Shown here: positions 55,663-61,075 of the stretch, one piece after another
Layout: every line of letters begins with the position of its first letter
Position numbering within the stretch: position 1 is the stretch's first letter
DNA from: an uncultured Lachnospiraceae bacterium
GTDB lineage: Bacteria; Bacillota; Clostridia; Lachnospirales; Lachnospiraceae
Assembly: GCA_934320895.1 (NCBI GenBank)
Contig: CAKRFY010000015.1
Span: 1-61,075, forward strand
Direction of reading: 5' to 3'
Length of the DNA: 61,075 nt
The notes under the pieces: model-generated
What the model saw: the letters and a program-made list of their open reading frames with translations, nothing else
Database searches by the model: none
Told to the model about the DNA's origin: nothing
Translations under genes and position numbers: made by a program

Positions 55663-57351
55663 CTAGCCGATAAGCACTTTTTTACCTTCAAATGCAAAAC
55701 CATATTTCCTTATATTCTCTTCCTTAAACCCTCTGGCTATAAGACCTGCCGCATATTCTTTCTCCTCAATCTGATCAAGTGCTGAATTTACAGTATCTTC
55801 AAGCGTTTTTTCTTCATCCTCATCATGTACCTTAAACTCAAGAATTATGGCAGCCTTCTCTGTATCTTTCGGCTCAATAATCACATCATAACGGCCAAAG
55901 CCACTTTCCCTGTTTGATGTGATAACATAATCTCTTGAAAGGTCTACGATAAGACCTAAAACAAAGCCATGGTAAAAACGTTCCGGTGCATCAAATGATG
56001 GCGAATCCGCAATATCAAAATAACTGAATGACTGCAGTGCCACACGATTCATATATACATTCATTTCTTTAAGTTTTCCAGAAAGCAGAGCCTTTACAAA
56101 ATCATTATATGAAGATTTTGCTTTTCCAAACCAGCCACGCACCATACTGTAAAACATATCAATAACTTCACCGTTGGTTAATTTAAGATCGTATAATGTT
56201 TCTTCTCCCTCCTTATCCTTCTTTTGGTATGTGATTATCTTTAAATATCCACTCGCAAGAAGAAGACTCCATATCGCATCATCATTGTCATCAAGCTGAT
56301 CATATACAACCTGCTCATCTATAGCACAGCGTATCGTCTCTCCATGAAGCAATGATTCAAATGTATTTTTCAAATCAGAGTTTCCCTCTCTGATAAGTTT
56401 TCCCACAAGACTGTTACTGCTGCTGTTTGCCCAATATGTGCCAACCTCACCTGTATCAAGAAAATTTAAAATAGACCATGGATTATATATATCGCCTTTA
56501 CTTCCAAATGTAAATCCATCATACCATCTTTTTACACATTCTTTTTTATCGCTGTATCCATAATCATCAAGCGCGTCTATAACCTCTTTTTCCGTAAATC
56601 CAAATGCTGTCGCATATTCATTAGATGTAGTTGTAACCACTTTTAAATTGTTTAAATCCGAAAAAATTGACTCTTTGCTAACCCTTGTAATACCTGTCAT
56701 CACTGCCCTTGCAAGATATGGATTTGTCTTAAATGCAGAATTGAACAGACTTCTTGTAAAAGCCACAAGTTCATCCCAAAAGCCATTTACATATGCCTCC
56801 TGCATTGGCGTATCATATTCATCAAGAAAAATAATGACCTTTTTACCATAGTATCTGCTTAGATAATCCGACAATTGATATATAGATGATGTCACATCAC
56901 TATCACTTACATCTACAGACAAAATCCTGTCAAAATAATGTCTGTCTGCATCTGTTAATACATCACTTTCTTTTAGAAAAATATTTTTAATATATAAGTT
57001 TCTGATTATCTGACACATTTTATCGCGTGTCGACTCATAACTAATCTCTTTCACCCTTGCAAATGACAGACTTATCACCGGATATGTTCCTTGAAGTTTT
57101 CTGTACTTTTCTTCGTGCCATATCGAAAGCCCCTCAAACAAATCTCCTCTACTATCGTAATCTATAGAAAAAAACTGTTCAAGCATACTTATATTAAGTG
57201 TCTTTCCAAACCTTCTTGGACGTGTAATAAGAGTTACGCTGTCACCGCTTTCCCACCATTCTTTTATAAAATCTGTCTTATCTATATAAAAATAATCACT
57301 TTCAATAATTTCCGAAAAGTTTTGTATTCCTATTGCTACAGTCTTTGCCAT
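55663..57351 (-). CDS. AAA-ATPase_like / PD-(D/E)XK (PDDEXK_9) protein
   Basis: The protein of 562 residues has an N-terminal P-loop domain (DYFYIDKTDFIKEW, Walker A TRPRRFGKTLN at about 43-53, Walker B KVIIFLDEYDTPMQEAY at about 175) and a C-terminal restriction-endonuclease-fold domain (GFGRYDVIIEP ... AIILEFKV, i.e. D and ExK at about 500-520). Genomes of Bacteroidetes and Clostridia carry many paralogues; function is not established and mobile or defence roles have been suggested. GGAGGTG precedes the ATG. It stands alone. Confidence 0.92.
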   Translation of the reverse strand: MAKTVAIGIQNFSEIIESDYFYIDKTDFIKEWWESGDSVTLITRPRRFGKTLNISMLEQFFSIDYDSRGDLFEGLSIWHEEKYRKLQGTYPVISLSFARVKEISYESTRDKMCQIIRNLYIKNIFLKESDVLTDADRHYFDRILSVDVSDSDVTSSIYQLSDYLSRYYGKKVIIFLDEYDTPMQEAYVNGFWDELVAFTRSLFNSAFKTNPYLARAVMTGITRVSKESIFSDLNNLKVVTTTSNEYATAFGFTEKEVIDALDDYGYSDKKECVKRWYDGFTFGSKGDIYNPWSILNFLDTGEVGTYWANSSSNSLVGKLIREGNSDLKNTFESLLHGETIRCAIDEQVVYDQLDDNDDAIWSLLLASGYLKIITYQKKDKEGEETLYDLKLTNGEVIDMFYSMVRGWFGKAKSSYNDFVKALLSGKLKEMNVYMNRVALQSFSYFDIADSPSFDAPERFYHGFVLGLIVDLSRDYVITSNRESGFGRYDVIIEPKDTEKAAIILEFKVHDEDEEKTLEDTVNSALDQIEEKEYAAGLIARGFKEENIRKYGFAFEGKKVLIG

Positions 57352-57511
57352 ACAATTACACCTCCAATCTACTTATAAACCACAATATCGTTACCACTGA
57401 TTATAACATATACTAACATTTGAAAAACAAAAAACTGTAAGTTTAAAGAAAATGTAATAAATATATATTAATTTTAGTTACATGCTATTTTCTTCAAGCC
57501 TATATTATGCT

Positions 57512-57540
57512 TTGACACCCTGATACCCTGATGCTAATAT
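57512..57540 (+). promoter_or_regulatory. Promoter of the VanR/VanS-like pair with repeat in the spacer
   Basis: TTGACA (57512-57517) and TAATAT (57535-57540) have a 17-bp spacer that is itself a tandem repeat CCCTGAT-A-CCCTGAT-G (57518-57533), a possible binding site. Confidence 0.8.
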
Positions 57541-57574
57541 ATATTTAACTTAACTGCCGCCGGAGGAATTTTTA

Positions 57575-58291
57575 ATGAATACAAACATAATGATAGTTGA
57601 TGATGAAAAAGATATAGCAGACCTTGTTCAGATATATCTTGAAAATGATGGCTTTAATGTCTTTAAATTTTACAATGGCAAAGATGCCCTTGAATGTGCC
57701 ATGCACAAAAAACTTGACCTTGCAATACTTGATGTTATGCTGCCTGATATTGACGGATTTTCACTGTGCAAACAGATACGCAAAGATTATTTTTTTCCCA
57801 TTATCATGCTTACCGCAAAAACTGAGGACTCCGCTAAGATTACAGGGCTTACACTTGGTGCTGATGACTATATCTGCAAACCATTCAATCCTCTTGAACT
57901 TGCCGCCAGAGTAAAAACCCAGCTTCGCCGCTACACCCGATATAATAAAGCCGAAAATGAAAGTGAACATTACAATTCTCCCGCAGCCCCTATTGAACAT
58001 GATATAAGAGGATTAAATATATCAAAGAGCAGTCACAGGGTATTTTTAAATAACAAAGAGATTTCCCTCACTCCGCTTGAATTTGATATCCTCTGGTATC
58101 TGTGCGAACACAAAGGACATGTCGTGTCCTCCGAAGAACTTTTTGAAGCTGTCTGGAAAGAAAAATATATGGACAGCAACAATACCGTAATGACACATAT
58201 AGCAAGACTTCGCGAAAAAATGAATGAACCGGCAAGAAAACCCAAATATGTAAAAACCGTCTGGGGTGTTGGATATACTATCGAGAACTAA
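57575..58291 (+). CDS. OmpR-family response regulator, VanR-like
   Basis: The protein of 238 residues has a receiver domain (VDDEKD, phosphoacceptor in LAILDVMLPDIDG, LTAKTED, KPFNP) and a winged-helix domain (LTPLEFDILWYLCEHKGHVV, NTVMTHIARLREKMN, TVWGVGYTIE). The receiver resembles VanR. GGAGG precedes the ATG. It is followed after 80 bp by its kinase. No vanHAX resistance genes are in the window, so no resistance is implied. Confidence 0.93.
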   Translation: MNTNIMIVDDEKDIADLVQIYLENDGFNVFKFYNGKDALECAMHKKLDLAILDVMLPDIDGFSLCKQIRKDYFFPIIMLTAKTEDSAKITGLTLGADDYICKPFNPLELAARVKTQLRRYTRYNKAENESEHYNSPAAPIEHDIRGLNISKSSHRVFLNNKEISLTPLEFDILWYLCEHKGHVVSSEELFEAVWKEKYMDSNNTVMTHIARLREKMNEPARKPKYVKTVWGVGYTIEN

Positions 58292-58371
58292 GAAATAAAA
58301 AACTCAATTTTTCTAGCTTATGACACGAAAATACAAAAATAAAAATACAACAAATTTAACAGAGGTGCAGT

Positions 58372-59445
58372 ATGAAAAACAATGATCTCACAAAAAAACT
58401 TATCAGGCGTTATATGCTCACTGTAATAGGATTTATCGCACTTGTTTTCATTATATTTATTACCGCCGCCGCGATATGTTCCCGTAAAGTATGGTACCCT
58501 GAAGATCCTGAATATGTTCTTCTTAAATCCATAGATAATCATAAATGGTTTATTGGAGGTCTGCTTTGTTTTACAACATGGTTTATTGTCACATTATCTT
58601 TTCTTGCAAAGTGGACACGATATATCAATGAAATTCTGTATGCCTCCAAGAAACTCACAACACAGCCTGAACAATCAATAGTTCTTTCAGAAGATTTAAA
58701 ATCCATTCAGGATAAACTTAATACCGTAAGAGAAAATGCTGTTCATAACTCGCAGCTTGCCAAAGAAGCAGAGCAGAGAAAAAACGACCTTATAGTTTAC
58801 CTTGCACACGACCTAAAAACACCTCTCACAAGCGTTATCGGATATCTCACTCTGTTAAATGATGAACCTGATATTCCTGATCTGACACGCCAAAAATATA
58901 CTTCTATAGCCCTTAATAAAGCCGAACGCCTCGAAGACCTCATCAATGAATTTTTTGATATCACACGCTTCAATCTCACAAATATCGAACTTGATATTGA
59001 AAAAGTCAATTTAAGCCGTATGCTTGAACAGATATGTAATGAATTTATCCCTATCTTATCAGAACATGCACTGAACTGGAATCTTCAGATTGAACCTGAT
59101 ATATATCTTATGTGCGATCCTGATAAACTGTCACGCGTATTTGATAATCTTATCCGTAATGCAGTAAATTACAGCTACCAAAACACTGAAATAATATGTA
59201 CGCTCACAAAGCAGGATAATGAAATACATATCCTCTTTAAAAATCATGGAAAAACAATCTCTCCCGAAAAACTAAACAGAATATTTGAACAGTTTTTCAG
59301 ACTCGACTCCTCAAGAGCCTCATCAACGGGCGGTGCCGGACTTGGACTTGCTATTGCAAAAGAAATTGTAGAACTTCACAGAGGAAAGATAAGTGCTGCA
59401 AGTGAAAACGAAAGCATTTCATTTGAAATTGTTTTTAAGCAGTGA
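58372..59445 (+). CDS. Sensor histidine kinase, VanS-like
   Basis: The protein of 357 residues has two spans (about 15-37 and 60-82) with a very short outside loop, a HisKA helix with YLAHDLKTPLTSVIGYLTLL, the VanS hallmark, and an ATPase domain (NLIRNAVNYSYQN, GGAGLGLAIAKEI). It partners the VanR-like regulator. The short loop suggests it senses within the membrane or through another protein. It converges with the FtsX-like gene with only 3 bp between stops. Confidence 0.93.
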   Translation: MKNNDLTKKLIRRYMLTVIGFIALVFIIFITAAAICSRKVWYPEDPEYVLLKSIDNHKWFIGGLLCFTTWFIVTLSFLAKWTRYINEILYASKKLTTQPEQSIVLSEDLKSIQDKLNTVRENAVHNSQLAKEAEQRKNDLIVYLAHDLKTPLTSVIGYLTLLNDEPDIPDLTRQKYTSIALNKAERLEDLINEFFDITRFNLTNIELDIEKVNLSRMLEQICNEFIPILSEHALNWNLQIEPDIYLMCDPDKLSRVFDNLIRNAVNYSYQNTEIICTLTKQDNEIHILFKNHGKTISPEKLNRIFEQFFRLDSSRASSTGGAGLGLAIAKEIVELHRGKISAASENESISFEIVFKQ

Positions 59446-59448
59446 AAA

Positions 59449-61075
59449 TCACTCCCCTTCCCCCAACATCATACTCACCGTTTCATGCCTTTTTTCATAA
59501 TACGACACTCCCCTTAAAACATATGTAAATATCACCACAAACAAAACAGCGATAACAATCTGCCATTTAGACAGCATGTCACTCATATATGCACCTTTCA
59601 CAAAAAACAAACTTAGCAGACCTGCCACTATAATGCTGTTACTGTAGCGCAAAAACAGCTTTCTCTGTAATCTGGAATAACTCATCCCAAAACTTCTCAT
59701 AACACCATATTCATATCTATGTTTTTCCCAGTCTATGTAAATATCTAACATTATATAGATACCTATGATAATCATACTAAATACCATTATAGTTTTACTC
59801 AAAACAGCAGTATAGTCTAACAGCAGCTTGCGTTCACTAGCCTTTACTCCCGAAGAATCCACCCTTCCTCCCTGTATGGATGCCATCAGACACATGACTT
59901 CACGCTCTACTTCCTTTTGCACAGGCATTACTGTATTTTTGTCCATTTCTATTGTTATATTATTGCATCCTAATACGGTTCGGCTTTTTATTGCAGTTTT
60001 CTCGTCCATAACTATCTCAATACTGCTAGATTCCTCACTGTTTCCACTGAGCAGTGCACCGACTTTAAAGTTTTCAGAATAGAAGTTTACCTTCTTCTCA
60101 TCGCCTCTTATCCCGCCTAATTTAATCTCTCCATTTTCCTTTATTGACGGTGATGACATTTTCCCTTTCTCTTTATAATCAGGCAGGATAACTACGCAGG
60201 CTTTCTCCCCACTATTACTAAAAGCCGATTTTCTTATACTATTCTTTTTTAGAAATGCCTGAAATTCTCTTTCCGGCAAAACTGTAATTATATTTTCTGT
60301 GACCGATTCATACTTTTCGGCTTTATCCGCCACCTGTTTCCATAAAGTATCATTTTTTTCTTTTGTACTTACATCATTCTCATTTGATGAATAATAACTG
60401 TTTTCTTTTATATAATCCGAGAAATATTTGTCCACATTACCTTTATCCAGCAAAATCGAACACTGTTTTGTTTCAGCCTCTATTGATATATTTATTTTAT
60501 CCCTGTATCTGTCAAATATTTTTAACTCATCAAAACTAAAATAATCATCTCCATTTAAACCAATATCATAGCCTCGCAGCGGATATGAAACTTGATCAAT
60601 TTTACTAACCAGATCATAATTTATATTTTCCTCTTTATCACTAAAAACATTGATAAAATAAAACGATGCCAACACAAAAAAAATACATACTGTCTGAACA
60701 AAAATTATACTTATGTCAATTTTTTTAAACCGGTATTTTTTTGTTTTTTCATTCTGTCGTCTATATGTCTTTTTTAAAACTGCTAATCTGTTTTTACTTA
60801 CGCATATACTGTATGCACATACAAAAATAACCGCACATATAACTGTCTGCCATAAAACAGCACCTACAAGTGAACTAAGATAATATCCGGCATAACCGTT
60901 AAAAACATTTTTTATATATGTAACTCCAATAATAACAGCCAATATACAACCGGCAGACATTCCGATTGCAGTTATTACAAGCATCATATAAAAAACTGCT
61001 TTTTTGCAGTCCTTTTGTGTCATGCCAAATGTCCTAAACAAAGAAAAACTTATTTTATTACGAATGACAAATGCA
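59449..61075 (-). CDS. FtsX/MacB-type ABC transporter permease, C-terminal part (runs off window)
   Basis: The frame is open to the window edge, so the start lies outside. Within it RNKISFSLFRTFGMTQKDCK is the usual FtsX loop, followed by three spans (about residues 20-110 of the visible part), a linker and a large extracellular domain of about 250 residues, and a final FtsX core (LSKTIMVFSMIIIGIYIMLD ... YEYGVMRSFGMSYSRLQRKL). So it has the two-FtsX-domain layout of peptide-sensing or peptide-resistance permeases. An ATPase partner would be expected just outside. It may be a target of the neighbouring VanR/VanS-like pair. Confidence 0.85.
   Translation of the reverse strand, partial: AFVIRNKISFSLFRTFGMTQKDCKKAVFYMMLVITAIGMSAGCILAVIIGVTYIKNVFNGYAGYYLSSLVGAVLWQTVICAVIFVCAYSICVSKNRLAVLKKTYRRQNEKTKKYRFKKIDISIIFVQTVCIFFVLASFYFINVFSDKEENINYDLVSKIDQVSYPLRGYDIGLNGDDYFSFDELKIFDRYRDKINISIEAETKQCSILLDKGNVDKYFSDYIKENSYYSSNENDVSTKEKNDTLWKQVADKAEKYESVTENIITVLPEREFQAFLKKNSIRKSAFSNSGEKACVVILPDYKEKGKMSSPSIKENGEIKLGGIRGDEKKVNFYSENFKVGALLSGNSEESSSIEIVMDEKTAIKSRTVLGCNNITIEMDKNTVMPVQKEVEREVMCLMASIQGGRVDSSGVKASERKLLLDYTAVLSKTIMVFSMIIIGIYIMLDIYIDWEKHRYEYGVMRSFGMSYSRLQRKLFLRYSNSIIVAGLLSLFFVKGAYMSDMLSKWQIVIAVLFVVIFTYVLRGVSYYEKRHETVSMMLGEGE

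Noticed and set aside
57575..59445. VanR/VanS as evidence for vancomycin resistance
   Set aside because: No vanH, vanA/B ligase or vanX nearby; this kinase class is widespread in Clostridia with other roles.

Overview
The window looks like chromosome of a low-GC, flagellate-type Clostridia, most likely Lachnospiraceae of the Lachnospira/[Eubacterium] eligens kind. This is inferred from gene families and style (agr-like LytTR/GHKL pairs, DUF5662, AAA-ATPase_like/PDDEXK_9 protein, SpoVAF, chemoreceptors with EAL proteins, teichoic-acid TagD/TagF, tRNAs without encoded CCA), not from a database match.

Layout. 1-800: 5' part of an IS200/IS605 element (intact tnpB start, tnpA reduced to its 3' end, left-end hairpin). 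1018-4027: a minus-strand agr-like quorum-sensing locus (AgrB, structured leader with its own sigma-A promoter, LytTR regulator AgrA-like, GHKL kinase AgrC-like) bounded by a 24-bp imperfect direct repeat and next to a ribokinase gene cut to its N-terminal half. 4778-4922: a large nested palindrome. 4973-9818: heterodimeric ABC exporter with a divergent AraC regulator. 9858-13623: a hypothetical protein with a palindromic operator and a second AgrC/AgrA pair without AgrB. 13920-18502: DUF5662 gene whose last 249 bp are repeated 4.0 kb downstream; between the copies sit a small P-loop ATPase, a half hsdS, an ECF sigma/anti-sigma pair and an IS transposase remnant, i.e. an accessory island. 18508-25618: secreted Ig-like protein, OmpR-type two-component system, PAP2 protein, KsgA, TatD, NhaD-type antiporter. 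25777-30528: SpoVAF, an XRE regulator with membrane anchor, a nuclease-like protein, MATE pump.

30827-38758 is a chemosensory block: chemoreceptor plus c-di-GMP phosphodiesterase on the plus strand, convergent with an operon of an AraC-like sensor domain lacking its DNA-binding part, a second chemoreceptor and an orphan sugar-type binding lipoprotein. 38905-40175: ThrH phosphatase and a five-tRNA operon (Pro-Gly-Arg-His-Gln). 40284-50813: secreted metallophosphatase with Ig-like repeats and a very basic tail, teichoic-acid polymerase TagF and TagD, HisC and a second aminotransferase. 50985-55526: a segment flanked by two identical, inverted tRNA-Lys(CTT) genes, holding a hybrid histidine kinase, a CDF-type transporter with altered metal ligands and YitT. 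55663-61075: AAA-ATPase/PD-(D/E)XK protein, VanR/VanS-like pair and an FtsX-type permease running off the window.

Signalling dominates: five kinase/regulator pairs or hybrids plus one ECF pair and two chemoreceptors. The most unusual items are the agr-like locus with no recognisable AgrD but a folded leader RNA, the orphan cupin-chemoreceptor-binding protein operon, the 249-bp duplication bounding the accessory island, and the nested palindrome at 4778-4922.
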